Positions 41,004 to 54,538 of a stretch of DNA of 64,000 nucleotides are shown in pieces (positions within the stretch are counted from its first letter, which is position 1; each line of letters begins with the position of its first letter). This stretch comes from Gordionus sp. m RMFG-2023 (lineage: Eukaryota; Nematomorpha; Gordioida; Chordodea; Parachordodidae). The translations under genes and the position numbers were made by a program. The stretch is from positions 15,353,561 to 15,417,560 of the forward strand of contig NC_088775.1 of assembly GCF_954871325.1 (NCBI RefSeq). The letters run 5' to 3'. Under the pieces are notes generated by a model, which worked only from the letters and a program-made list of their open reading frames with translations, had not been told where the DNA came from and searched no databases.

Positions 41004-43042
41004 TTTTTTGTGTTGTAAATATTATCATTTAACTAATGATTTTTATTATTGGATTTTAATTTTGTCATTTTATGATGAACGAACTGAATAAAGAATTGAT
41101 CATGGACTTGGAATGAATATATTATTTATAACAAGGCATTTTAATAACTGTGAGGATAATATATTTTTGAGAACCCATTTTAAATTTTGATTTACGCTTT
41201 TTGTATAGGGATAAATTAATTCGCGTTAAAGTAACATAGAAGGCCAAGTTCGTGCGTTGTGGAATATAATCCTTATTTTATAATTTTGTTGGCGCGGTGC
41301 TTCAAATGCAAGTTTTTACCGACAGATTATATGGGGTATCGAGGATTTGAAATTTAGGGGAAGGTTATGAAAGTTGAGAACAAATGTTTTTTTAAAAAAA
41401 ACAATTTTACGCATTAATTATTAAAACAAATAGACAAATAAGTATAATATTTAATTATTATTATTTTTAAATAATCATTTTTTAAAAAATTATATATATA
41501 ATCAATTCAAGTTTTTATTGGTTTTGGTATAGTTACAACAAAATAATCATTATTAAAAATAATCAATAAATTTATATATCTGGAATGAAGCTAATAAACA
41601 AGCTAACTAGGATATAAAATGTAGGATTAATATTAGTAAACATTTTATAAAAACATCCTTTTCTTATTTCCAATCATTATTTTTTTAGTTTAATATTTAA
41701 AATACCAATTTGTTATAAATTTATTTATTTAATTTTTTTATTATCTTATTTATTGATAGCCACCCGAAAGTATGAATATAAATTATTATTAACTATTATC
41801 TTTTGAAAAACCAGAAATTGAATTGAAAATTAGGTAATAATTATTTTATTGACATTATATAAAAAATCATATTTAAATTAGAGGGAAAATGTAAACACAT
41901 AATTGGTAGAGGTGAAATTTATTTATCATTTTATTTATTTTATTATATTATATTTTAAAAAAGGGTAAACTTACCTTTACCTGGAGGAAAGAAAATTATT
42001 TTTTTTTTAAACATTAGTGTTTATTTAAAAAAATATTTTTATTTATTTTCAAGGAAGAAGATTTGATAATTTTAGTCGACCTTCCAAATATTACGAAAAT
42101 CAAATGTATCCTTTGAAATTTTATTTTAGAAATGAAATACAAATTTGGATCTTTTTCAAAAAATCTCCATTTTAAACTTTAATACCCGGAGAACCCATTA
42201 GGGCTTGCTTGCTAAAAAGATCTAACGCATTGAATTGGTACTATTTAATTGGCTATATATTCTAGCTTTTAATTAGGCCAGGCGGACATTTTTAGAAAAG
42301 AATCATTTTATTGGGCCCTCCTAAATTTTAAATTTCTATTATCCGATTCTCATATTTTATTTACCTAGAGCACTTTTAAACTACTACACTTCTCCATTTT
42401 GTTTTTCTAGATCGAGATAACCGCCAAATCTTATTCTATTTATTTTTAAAATATAATTTGCGAAATTACTCGGAATTAAATTTATTGGTACAGTTTAAAG
42501 AAAAATAGTATAAGTACAAAATAATATTTTTCAATATGAAATCCGTATTTTTATACTTTCTTAAGGACAGGGATGTAGAAATCCAAAATCGTATAAAAAT
42601 TTGTTTACTTATTATTTTCAAGCTACATCTTTAAAAATACGAAAATATTAAATTCTTATCTCTTACAACTTTCCAAATAAGATTACCTATTCTTTAAAAA
42701 AAAATCAATCTCCTGCAAAATTGGGAAATAAGGAGATAGAACACTATAATTGTAATCCTCTACCGACCAATTATTTCCGAATTCGTGATGCCCGTGGGCC
42801 TAAATTTTATTTTAAAAATTAATATTTTGGATTGGACACACATTCTATATTTTCCAAGAAAGCCGCATAAATTTTATTGTGAATTTAACCATTTAAGGCA
42901 AACAGGTAAGAAATATATCGGCGTTAGCGTCAATGTGTTTTTTTTTCAGTCAATATATTATTTAATTTTAAATCATTGTTTGGGCGCGTTTTTTATATCC
43001 TAAAATAATATGATTTTGCCGGAAATGTATTCCAGCATGTAT
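41004..43042. other. Upstream flank of the PKA alternative first exon
   Basis: AT-rich with GC-richer islands at about 41,220-41,350 and 42,780-42,940. These could be promoter or untranslated exon material, but no protein motif or core promoter is convincing. Confidence 0.3.
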
Positions 43043-43188
43043 TAGAAAAGCTACTCTCAGATTTGTAGAAAATTTTGCCATGAAATTTATAAACTTAATA
43101 TAATATAATTTTTAGTAGAAAAGCTACTCTCAGATTTGTAGAAAATTTTGCCATGAAATTTATAAACTTAATATAATATAATTTTTAG
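43043..43188. repeat. 73-bp perfect tandem duplication
   Basis: Copies 43043-43115 and 43116-43188 are identical, starting TAGAAAAGCTACTCTCAG. A perfect match means a recent event or an assembly duplication. Confidence 0.93.
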
Positions 43189-44316
43189 TTTTTTCATATA
43201 TTTTTTTATATAAATTATACGAGAAAATTACTGACAACATTGTTCCAAATACGTAGAATAGGTATTCTAGACATATTGGAATATATTTTCGATAAAATTG
43301 GATTTTTAAAATTTTTAAAAAATGCGTTCAGGAAATAATTTAAAATCAAAAAAATAAAAATTCGGCCAAAAATGTGGGATTGATGCGTTTCTGAGATAGG
43401 ACAGCCAAGATCAACACTTTAGAATAAAGACTCACGTGCCCTGTAAAAGGATAATTTAAGTGAGCCTTGGATTAAAAACATTTTTAGTATTATATTATTT
43501 ATTATAATTTATTAAATCAAAAATTATTGTTGACGGAATTGACAAAAAAAGAAGTCGCCTTTTTCCTGTTCCGCATAGAAAAAATAATTAACATCAAAAA
43601 ACACTGTTTAAATTATTATTTAAAAAAATTGTTTCCTTCGAAAAATAATAAATTTATTTACAAAGCACCCTATTTTGGTTTGTTTTAAGTATATAGTGAC
43701 ATTGTAATTTTCGTATTTTATTTTCGTTTTTTTTATTATGTTTTGTTTGATTTTTTTTAAAAAATATTTTTTGCTTTTTAGGCTGTTTAATAATAAGTCG
43801 ACCTAGGACACGGCTTTACAGCTTTATTTTTTAGCAAAAATTGATTTCTTCCATACATTAAATAACATTAAATATGCCTAATTTGAATATTAAATTATAA
43901 AGGTAGAGTTAAAATTAAGCGGTTAAGCTAGATTTACAATGGAAGGTCACAACGACATGACCAACGCCGCACCACATTAAGCGACATAACAGCAGATTTA
44001 TCGTAAATTTAAATTTTAAAATAAAAATTAAAGAACGTGGGCTTAAATTTAAAAGTTCAGAGATATAGGTTATGATTTCTGTATATCACACTTCTTACTA
44101 TCTTAATATTTAAATTTAACTACATGAATTATTTTCATCCATAATAATTTAAGAATTTTTATATAAATTTAATAATGATAGAAAAATTTACATCATCGAA
44201 CAATAATATCTTTTCATATCATAATATTCATATTATTTATTATTATTTAATTCCAACCAATCTATCTATTAGAAATTATGCAAGGCTACGACATGCCACC
44301 TCTTTATGGGCAAGAG

Positions 44317-46151
44317 CAGGCGCGTACGCAGGAATTTGGTCTGGGGGGGGGATAATAATTTTTTAAGAAATATTATTGTTTTTTAAAAATATCAAGCATA
44401 AATTTATTAGGACTAATAACTATTTCTAATACACAATTTTAAATTTATGTGAATTATAAAAAAAATATATTTAAAGAATCACTTAAATGACCCAAAATAG
44501 AAATTTGAATTTTTTGAGCCTTTACACAAAAAGTTTCTTAGGAATAATTGCATTTTGTATGTTATATATTTACAATGTAAAATCCAATCTTCATTGTGAT
44601 TGAGCTAATTTTTAAATTATCTCATCCTTGCTTGTCGTCAAATGCCTATGAATATTCAAAAGATCCAAACCTTTCAATCTACTTTCAGATGTTGTACTTC
44701 TTGGTATGTTTTTCAGAGACCTGCAGGCTCGGCCCCCGGGCTGGACAGTATTTTAATTTTTTTAAATATACTCGGGCCGGGCCCGAAATTTTTAAAAAAA
44801 AACACCCAAGCCTGGCTGTATTTTTTAAAACAGCCTATATTTGAAATCGTTATTATTAGCTATAAAAATCAAAAATAAATATAATTTATTTTTAAAAAAG
44901 CCGGGCCGGGCCTGAAAATTTTTAAAAAGAAACCCAGGCCGGGCTGTAAAAAATCTTTAAATAAAATCCGGGCCGTGCCCTGCAAATGGTACTTCTGCAG
45001 GCCTCTGTTATTCTTCTTAAAAAAGAGAATGTTCTCTCATTAGTTTAATGGGAAGAGTTTATAAACCCTTTTAATACATTGGGAATTTAATCTAAAATGT
45101 GTTTGAAATAATGCAGAGCATCCATAGCATTTTTTGGAACTATATCAACCATAGTTAATCTTATAAACATAGTTACTCAGCTAGCAAGGCATCATAAGAT
45201 ACTTTAACATCTTCATAATAAAAATCTAACAAATATTTTTTTTTTATCACCATCTGAAAAAGTTGGTAAGGCTTTTGGGGAAGTAATATCTGCAGATTGG
45301 TAAGTGCTGCATGATGAATTAAAAACCATTCATTTATTTGGGTTATAAATGTATCTGTATTTAAGATATACTCTTCTACTGATCCCATATTAATGTTTTA
45401 ACGATGAGCTTGCCTTGCTACAAGTCGAAGGAGACAAATATTACACACGTATAGCTCTGCTTTTGACTCAACAATAAAATATAAAATATGAAATTCTTCA
45501 TCAACATTATCCCTAATTTCCTTGAGTTCTGATAAAATGCTCTCCGCTATTCTCATCTTCTTATTCAAGTCAATGTCATGTTTTTGAAAAGTAATACTTA
45601 AAATAGTTGTATAATTAAATAATACATTCTAATAAGAAATAAAATTTGGAATAAGCATTAAATCCAATAATTTTCTTGCTTCTGAGGAAATATTTCTTTC
45701 AGGCCATTGTGATATTTCAGTAATAGCAAATAATTGGCTCTTCTAACTCCTTAAAAGCTGTTACTGCTTGATGGCAGAGACTCTATCTCGTTGGACAAGG
45801 TTGAAATTTCTTTTTCCCTGTTGGACAATAAGTTTCAGAAATAATTATTATTTGACTAGAAATTTGAAAATGGTAGATAAATATTACGCCACTAAAAATT
45901 TGAAAATAATAAGTAAATATTATGCCGGAAAACTTGAAATCGAAATTAATTGATAAAATAACTTAGTAGATAAATGTGATAATATATGTAATTAAATATA
46001 TATTTAATATGAGATACGAATAAATATTAACAAATATAAATTAATATAAACAATAATATTTTTGAAAAATATATCCGGCATCTGCATTTCTTGGCTTTGG
46101 GGGGGGGAATTTGTCCCCCTGCCCCCCCCCCCCCCGCTGCGTACGCCAATG
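44317..46151 (-). mobile_element. hAT transposon copy with target duplication
   Basis: The left tip is CAGGCGCGTACGCAGG and the right tip, read inward, is CATTGGCGTACGCAGCGG. Both are followed inside by G/C runs, and an 8-bp target duplication GGCAAGAG lies at 44309-44316 and 46152-46159 (the flank identity extends to 11 bp, ATGGGCAAGAG). The - strand holds scattered transposase pieces, for example frame 45173-45388 and the C-terminal part that matches 1-160 in inverted order. It is the sister of the copy at the window start and carries the same nested GC-motif MITE. The transposase is broken by stops and frameshifts. Confidence 0.85.
44718..44990. mobile_element. GC-motif MITE nested in the hAT copy
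   Basis: It runs between GACCTGCAGGCTCGGCCC and the inverted GGGCCGTGCCCTGCAAATGG, with inner GGGCCGGGCC blocks. It is at the same place within the hAT as 165-460. Confidence 0.6.
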
Positions 46152-46159
46152 GGCAAGAG

Positions 46160-46860
46160 ACATTCATCAAAAAAAATATTATTTACTATATATATAATAT
46201 CTGTTAAGTATTTAAACAATAGAATCGTATGTTATACACAAAACTGAGTTTTTCCAGACCATATTTATTGCATTTACGGCGGGTAGTATTAATAATGAGA
46301 ATAGTATCGTCCTTCGGCGTCAATAAAATATTTGTCGCGCTACCATCAATAAAGTAAGATGAAAAGGTCAATAATCATAATATGTTGTTCCCAAACTCTA
46401 GCTAAACTTTTATGCGAAATGGAGTATTCGTTAGCATGCTGAATTATCCATTTGGTTATTTATTTACGGGTTGAGAGGACGGTCATATTACTCCATCATA
46501 TGACCCTCGGACTGACAATTGTAAATTTTTTTACTATTGATAGTTTATTTCTGGAATTGTTGAATTTCCATGCGGACAATCTTTGGAATCACGGTCACAT
46601 AGTATTTATTAAAACAACCAACTGGGAGGGTTTGCATGGCAGATAAAGGACCGAATTTAATTTATATGAACTTTATTCTACAAAAACAAATTATAAAAAT
46701 AACGAATTTAATTTATTGGAACCTCAGTTTACAAACAAAAATATTATATATAAACATACATATTAGTACTATAATTTGTTTTATTATTTTTTTATGGTGT
46801 AAATCCTTGTGTAGATAAAAAAAAACTTTATTTACTTCATCAGCCATATTATTTATTATC
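46160..46860. other. GC-richer patches without a recognised gene
   Basis: Two patches (46,256-46,400 and 46,440-46,640) are GC-richer than average. On + one reads 'HHMTLGLTIVNFFTID' and 'NLWNHGHIVFIKTTNW'; on - the other reads 'FIDGSATNILLTPKDDTILI'. I cannot place either in a family and find no splice or start evidence. Confidence 0.2.
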
Positions 46861-49800
46861 CTCCATAAATAACTTTCAATTTATTTTCAATTTAATTGCA
46901 GTGGTGTGTGCGTAAAGAAAAATAAGGAAAGAAAGGAAAACTTTTTCTTCCGGCCTTTAATGAACTTGCCATCACTATTTTCCACCAATTTTTATTACCC
47001 CATTTCATTTTCCCAACAATCGAAATTGTTGCTTGTTGAAACTAACATTTTATTAATTACCTTCAAGATTATATCATAAATAAATTAATTTCATCATTTT
47101 TTTTCTTGCTACACAGTACATTTGTGTTACTCACTTTAATGTGAACTATCATATTATAGAGAAACTGTCCTAAGTGGTTTCTTTATATATAATTTTGGTT
47201 TACATATTTTGTTGTTTGTAAATTCATTATATTTTATTTTTATCACACGTAATAATCTGGTTTGTTAACATTGGCGCATTTGTTTGCGTTTAGATTGTAA
47301 GACTCAGGATGAGTAGTATTATTTTTATTTTTAAGAATTACCTTTTATTTATTGAATTATAAAGTATAAAAAGGCTGTTTTAAAGCAGAATATGTACTTA
47401 TTACTTTTTTTTATTCTAAATTTAATAAAATATATTTTACACGAACTATTTGGTCGTACTTCTCAGTGAGATAGAAAAATAATATCTACGGCCAACGGCA
47501 ATAATTGGTGCCGTGACCTAAAAGATACTTCTCAGTGAGATAGAAAAATAATATCTACGGCCAACGGCAATAATTAGTGCCGTGACCTTATTTTATTCTT
47601 ATATTTATATTTATTTAGTTTAAAAAAAAGAAACTTAACGTTTGTTAAGGGCACAGTGGGTTAGCTATGGTATTGAAGTGTATATTTGTTAGGTGGAGTT
47701 GTTGTGAAAGGCACATGGGTTCTGTGGATTAATTATTTTTTTGGGAAATACGGTGGAGTACCATGGTTATTGATAGTGAGAAATTGTAAAGTGGGTTACA
47801 GTGGTGTTTAAAAGTGGTTAAAAAGGTGTTAGGTACTGTTGCATCATTTTGATTTTTATTTTATTGATTATATCATTTTGCTTAACGTTGCAAATAGTTT
47901 ATTTTTAATAAAGTTAATTATTATTTATAAGTAGATATTTGGTATAGATTAATTAATTTAGAGATAAAAATATACGTATGGAAGGGTAACGTGGTTGCCT
48001 GCAGGAGATTTTGCAGGGATGGGCAAGTAATGAGGATTTGATGAGCGAGGTTGGAAAGGGGGTGAAGATGGAAGAATAGGGATATATAGAGGTCGTAGAG
48101 AGTTGACAAGGACGTTTAGAACGGAAGGTTCAAGGAATAGAGGTAGCGTGTGTTTTAAATGTGGTGTAAAAGGGCGCATAGCGATTAACTTTCGCTATAT
48201 TAAATGTTTTGAGTATGGCCATCTCGACGTTTTTTCCCAGTAAGCACAGAGTGAGATGCGCTGGATGTGTCATATTTGGGCATAATAATGTGTGGGAAAT
48301 GTCAATACGAGAGGAGAGAAGTATTGGATGCCATTAATGTGAGAATAGCAGAGATTGAAAATGAAGGCAGAGGTGCAGCGACTCTGGAAATAGTTAAAGC
48401 GAGCGAAATTGTATGTTTTAAATGCCGGAAGGAAGGACATTGAGCGAGGGATTTTGAAAAAAGGTGACTGTATGATGGCAAGGCAAAGTGAATGCAGGCC
48501 GGGAAACGAGGTGAGCAAGAGAGCAGGGAAATGGAAAAGTGAAATACGGATGTTGCAAGGAGAAGGAGAACATAGTTTTGTGCATTATCCTTGCCCGAGT
48601 GTATGGTTTAATCTGAATGGAAAGGTAGTATCAATGTTGTTTGATACGGGAGCGGTGGCCGAGAGAAGTTATAAGCAGAGAGCAGATTTGTATGAGGCAG
48701 TTTGATGGATCGGAATTAACGGTTATGGGCCGAGTAAAAATCAGAGATTTGTATAAGGGGGAGCTACAAGTGCTTATGGATAATGGATCGGAGGGTAGAA
48801 ATAGTGTTGGGATGGGATTTGATCAAAAAGTAGGTCCGGCTTATTATTTGAGGGGGGGGGGATATTTACGAGATGGGGTATTTGTCCCCATAGATAGCAA
48901 GGGTAGAGATGTGATCAAGAAAACAGTGATGAGCAAATGGGAGGAAATAGAGCCGAGAGGTACGGCGGAGTGAATAGAAGGAAAGGATAACATAGAGATG
49001 AATGAAGGTGAGTATTATTGGAAAGAAAGTGAGGGAATTATATCAAAGATCGTGTAGATGCGGTGAGGAAAGTCAAATGTTGGATAAAATGAAAAAGGGA
49101 ATTTCGACGGTGAGAAAGAGGTAATGAGACACAAGTTCGAGGTGTGGGATTTGGAGAATTACAGTGCGAGAAGGTTCAAGAACAAGGAAGATAAGTGAGG
49201 AGACGAGAAGAGTCTGTGGTTGAACTTGAAAGGGTGCAAAAGGGAGTAGAGTTATTGGCGATGAAATTTTTAGTGAGGAGTTGGGTTGTTTGAGAGATTT
49301 TGAAATGTAAATCCGGATGAAGGAGGGATATTTGCCTAAATATTGTGCTGTGCGTCGAGTGCCTTTTGAGTGGAGGCAGGAGGTGGAGCGGGCGTTAGAT
49401 CGCTGGGTAAAGGAGGGCATAGTGGGCTCGGTTGAGTACAGCGAGTGGGCGACCATTTTGGTGGCAGTAAAAAAAGCCAATGGGTGGTTGCGGTGTGAAG
49501 ATTTTCGGGTAAAGTGAATTTTTAAAGTGAAATATTCGTTACCTAGTATCGAGGAAATTGGCTTATATAAAAGGGGGCAGTTATTTTTCGAAAGTGAATT
49601 TTTCAAATGCATATTGCAATTGCGGTTGCGGATGGATGTAGAAATTGTTGACTAACCACCCAAAAGGGTTGTGGGTTGAGCGTTTCTGCGCCAATATTTC
49701 AATGGACGATAAAGACAGTGTTTCAGTGATTAGAGAGAGTTTTTCATTATATGAATGATGGGTTGGTAACGGAGGTCATGCTAAAGCAGCATAATCAAAG

Positions 49801-51140
49801 GTTGGAGGAGGTATTTCAGAAAATTTGAGAGAAGGTATTGCGAGCGAGTATGGAGAAAAGTGTACTGTATGAATAGAGGTGGTGTATTTAGGTCATCGGA
49901 TAAACAGAGTGTAAGTGAGTCCACTGAATAAGAATATGGTTGGGATTGAAAATATGGTGAAGCCGCTATGTAAAGCGGAGGTCAGAGTTGATAAATTATT
50001 ATCATAGGTTTGTTGAGAATTTTGTCGAAGTGGTAGCACCGTTGAACAAGTTGTTGAAAGCAGGAGCAAGATTTGAGGGGGGGGGGGAATGAGCAAGATG
50101 CTTCGTTTTAGTGTCCGAAGAGGAAAATTGGGGAGGAACCAATTTTGGTATGTTTTAAAACTGAGTTAGAAGTGGTCTTGGCGGTGGATGCTTAAATTAA
50201 AGGAGTAGGAGGGGCATTGTTACATTAGATAGATGGAATAGAGAGACAGGTATTGTTTTTTTACAGTGTATTTCGGGATGCGGAAACGAAGTATTCGGTA
50301 TTCGTACAGGAGGCATTAGATGTGATTTTTGGGCTGACCAAATGCAGAGAATATTTGATTGGGCGGCGGTTTGTGGTGTATAAGGATCACAAGCCATAAG
50401 GATAACAAAGAGTTGATGATATCTCAGAGGTTGCAGAGATGGTTGTTTTTGGTAGGAAATTTTGATTTGACATTGAAATATCGAAGGGGACGAGAAAACT
50501 ATTTGCTGGAGGAGATGGTGAGGTCGATGTCAAGAATTTTAAAAGGTGGCCAGGTGAGCTGGGAAGAAATAAAGCGGCGACAATGACAGATAAAGATTTG
50601 AGTCTATTAAAGGAGTGCATAATGGGGCATAGGCCATGGCGAGATGTAGATAAATGGTTTAAGAGTGTGTGTGTGGGAAAGGATTTAACAGTATTGGATG
50701 ATTATATTGTGCGGGGAAATAGAGCGGTGGTACCTAATAGTCTGAGAGAAGCGGTAATGATAATGTTGCATGCGGGCATCAGGAAATGGAACGGATGAAA
50801 CATTGGAGCCCCAAGTATGTGTGGTGGCAGGGGATGAATGAAGAAATTAATAGGCAGGCTAGGCAATGTGTACTGTGCAATACCTGAGCCAGTATGCCAG
50901 CTACGGATAAAATAGTACATGGCCGAAAGCGTAGGAGCCGTGGGAGTGAATACAAGTAAACTTTTTTGAGTTTGAAAGGAAAGAGTATTTCCTTTTGGTA
51001 GGTGCATATTCAGTGGGTGGAGTTTGAGATTGTAGGTAGATTGACAACAAAAATTGTGATCAGAAAATTGAAAAATTTATAGGCGAAGTTTGGAGTGGCC
51101 AAGATAATCATGTCCCATGGAGGTTCGTCTTTTAGTACTT
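46860..51140 (+). mobile_element. Broken gypsy-type LTR retrotransposon (fossil)
   Basis: Parts in order on the + strand: a probable 5' LTR ending near 47,510 (its left border is not clear); a tRNA primer-binding-like TGGTGCCGTGACC inside a 69-bp duplication (47457-47588); gag with CCHC-type zinc-knuckle scraps near 48,140 and 48,405; an aspartic protease DTGA signature near 48,640; reverse transcriptase near 49,320-49,520; the end of RNase H near 50,360-50,530; the integrase zinc-binding region near 50,650-50,900; and part of the integrase core to about 51,130. Gene order and the RT/RNase H style are those of gypsy (Metaviridae-like) elements. It is much richer in G than the host DNA around it. 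The element is broken in many places (ten or more), has no 3' LTR in view and is probably old. The 3' end is lost at the junction with the tandem repeat block. Confidence 0.85.
47457..47588 (+). repeat. 69-bp tandem duplication spanning the LTR end and primer-binding site
   Basis: Two copies begin TACTTCTCAGTGAGATAG at 47457 and 47526. Each ends with the (A/T)TGGTGCCGTGACC-like primer-binding motif (TTAGTG in the second). It belongs to the gypsy fossil. Confidence 0.9.
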
Positions 51141-51199
51141 GTTTAATACTAAAAATAGTTTAATACTAAAAAAAATAAATAATCACACGTAACTGTTAT

Positions 51200-52400
51200 G
51201 AAAATATATATTCATGGGTATGACTAAATACTGCATTGTTAAATTGTATTTAAAAAAAACAATTAATCTAAATTTTATTGTACAATCTTTTTTAAAAAAT
51301 AATTTTTAGAAACATTTTTTTAAAATATTTTAATCATTTTTTTTATTAATTTGTTTTATCTTTCAATTTTAAGATATAAATATATCTCCAAAAGGGGACG
51401 TTAAATGCATAAATATGAAATTATCTATGATAACCCGAATGATTATTGGTTTTCACTTTTTTTATATTTGGATGTAAATACATGTGGAAAACCTTAAAAA
51501 AAATGAAAGGTTTCTTTGACATTTAATTTAAAATAAAACTTGTAAGGCACATATTGCTGGCGTTATTGATGAAATCTCTCCTTTTTTTTCAATGATTATA
51601 TTTATGAATAAAACATCATCCCAATGAATATTTTTAAAATAATGATATTTGATCGATTACTGACTCAAAAACGGCCGATAACTAAATACTGCATTGCTAG
51701 TGATGTCAATTGAAAATTGTTCATTCTTGTTATATCTCGCTATAATTACGTGTAAAACATAATCTCAAAAAATATTTCGAAGATATTGTGATTTCACTAA
51801 TAAACGACTCAACCGACCCAATGAGTAAATACTAAATTGCTGGCGATATTCATGGAAATATCTTTTTTTCTGGTATATCTACGTGTTAAGCATTATTTCA
51901 AAAAATATTTTATGACCGATTGCTGAATTTAAACACTTCTTACTAAATATTCGATTGACCAAAATTGCTAGTAATATCATAATATCAATTAAAAAACGAT
52001 TTTTATTTTATATTTCTATAATTATATGTAAAACATAATCCTAAACAATATTTTAAAAATATTGTGATCGATAACCTATTCGTAACCAACTCAATTAAAT
52101 GCTGCATTGCTGCTGTTAACCATGGAAAATTTTTTACTTTTGTTTTATAAGGTTATATTTACTCGTATAGCATTATTCCAAAAAACATTGCTATTTGACC
52201 GATTGTCGAACTCAAAACCGACCGCTCACTAAATATTATATTGTGCAAAATAGCTAGTAATATTGATTAAAAATGTTCCTTTTTGTTATATTTATCTATA
52301 TTTATACGTAAAGTATTATTCCAAAAAATATTTTAAAAATATTGTTATTTGACCGATTGCCGAACACAAATCCGACAGGTTAGTATACCGGGTGAACTGA
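51200..52400. repeat. Degenerate tandem array, block 1 (period about 120-150 bp)
   Basis: The marker ACTAAATACTGCATTGCT and its variants recur at about 51,224, 51,681, 51,820, 51,937, 52,083 and 52,228, alternating with ACGTGTAAAACATAATC-like and TTTTAAAATATTGTGATTTG-like segments. It is a minisatellite-like array that has drifted far. It abuts the broken end of the gypsy fossil. Confidence 0.75.
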
Positions 52401-53576
52401 TTAATGAGATTTAAATTATCGAGTCGCTCATGAAATGCGATTATTTTTTTCAAAAAATAAATCATATAATTTGTTCATACGCCAGATATTATATTGGTCC
52501 GTTATAGTTTGTTCTAAATCATCAAACTGACTTATTTAAAAGTCTGATTTTGGCATATTCTAGAATAATATTTTATAGATGTATAAACCCCGGCGCATAG
52601 ACAGAAATATATTTTAAAAGTGTAAGGGGGTGGGGGGGGGAGGGATTATAATCTATTATAAAGTTATTATTGAACGTTTTAAATTTCGTAAATATATCAG
52701 GACTAGGTGACTAAAAAAAAATTGACGATTAGTAATCCTTAAAATAATCTGTAAACTAATCAAATATAAATTTTAAATATAATTCACATAAAAATCTGTT
52801 ATAAATTAAATGCATATAACCCCGAGGCGGACGCAATTTTTCTGCTATTTAGTTTAGGATTGAATAAATACTAATGTATTCATATTATCACATGGGATAG
52901 TGTTATTAAATATTCGGATTCATTCGACTCCTACTCAAAGTAGGTAGTCGATTTAGTAGACTAACTTAATTCATAACTCGACTCGTGAACTCGAGGACTA
53001 GTAGTTCATAATTACCTTAATTAAAAATTATCATTAATTTTTTTCATTTCATTTTATTTTAGTAAATAAAATATGGGAAAGTCGTGATTGTTGATAAAAT
53101 TTGAATAATAAAGACGAAAAAAAAGAAAAAGGATAAATATATATATGGGATTAAATCATTAACAATATTAATTCGAATGAAGGATAATTGATTTTTTAAA
53201 TATATTAAATTTTGTATAAAAAAAATGTTATTTGTTCATATATAGCCTTTTTTTTGATAGCTTTAATAAAATTTAATTTTTGTTAATTGTAATTTGTTTA
53301 ATTAAAGAAGTTTATTTACAGTTTATCCGGCATACCATTTACATATTAAAACAGGACTCGCCTAGCTAATATTTTGAAAAAAACCCTGTTTTCTGTATAA
53401 CTCTCGATTTTTGTTGTGAACTCGATTAGTTTTAATTCAGAATTAAAATCAAATGAAAATATCCAAATAATTTAAATTTATCACATTTTTTAACCAATCA
53501 TTTTGTTTTGCCTAAATGTACAAATATTGTTTATATTTACTTTATCCTATATAAATATTGGAATCAAATATAGATG
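52401..53576. other. AT-rich spacer
   Basis: A G-run at about 52,626 followed by GATTATAATC looks like a transposon tip. Around 52,900-53,000 the repeats ACTCGACTCGTGAACTCGAG stand out, but no element could be delimited. No gene was recognised. Confidence 0.3.
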
Positions 53577-53745
53577 CCTAAGCTAAAATATTGGATAAGC
53601 CTCGATATTTCGCTAATAGGTGGCCAAACCTTTGTGCGATACTATCTATGGACAAAATCACGAAGCGTGTGTAATATTTTTTTGAACATTATATTGAGTT
53701 AGCTGTTTTAAAACCGGCACAAATTGATCGATCCATTTAACAACA
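53577..53745. mobile_element. GTTGTTAAA-family MITE
   Basis: It carries the family blocks AAGCCTCGATATTTCGCTAAT, GGCCAAACCTTTGTGC and CTATCTATGGACAAAATC, and ends CATTTAACAACACAG. Confidence 0.65.
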
Positions 53746-54538
53746 CAGTCTTAAAATTTATAACCCAATTTGGTACTCAGGCCTGCTATGAGCACGAACT
53801 GGGGGCACAGTCCCATATATTTTAAATTGTTTGTTTTTGACCTTGTGTATATGGTTAATAGAGGTATCAATCGATTTCGATACCTAATTAAAAGACATAT
53901 AAAATAGGGAACAAGCCAAACGCCTCCTCTTGATGGGTGAAGCTATTACTAAAGGGGTCAGGAGTAATTTAAACAGCACCAAATAATGATATGAAGATGG
54001 GTATTAAATAACAGATAAATTAAATATCTTTTGATTAACATACTATAATAGTATTCAGATTCACTCTAGCCTAGCTCTACCTTAATATGGTGCATGAGTA
54101 AGACATGGGGGGGGGGGGGGTAAAAAATATGTTAAATATGGTTACTAAAATTAATGATCATGAAAAAATATTTTGGAGCAACGTATGGCTCTAAATAAAC
54201 TGGTTTAGATCTTAGGGGTAGGAATAATTTTAACTTTTTTATTACATATATTCAATATGAGTATTAAAAGATATTTTTATTGCAACATTATCTAGCAAAT
54301 AATTAATCAACAATGTTAATAGACATTAGACAAGGTCAGGAAGGTTTCCAAGTTTTTATTATATATAAAAAATATAGGTATCTTCTCCAGAAATTTTGTA
54401 AAATCTCGCATACCTTAATAGTAAACATAAAAACTTTTAATTTTATGAAAAAAATAAAAATATAGATGATATTTATTATTTTATAACTCATTAAACTTGA
54501 ATGAATTATCAGTATGCCTAATACTGCATTGATAAAAA

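Noticed and set aside
49073-49612. 179-codon open frame on the - strand of the gypsy region
   Set aside because: Antisense to the reverse transcriptase region; its length follows from the purine-rich + strand, and no motif is present.
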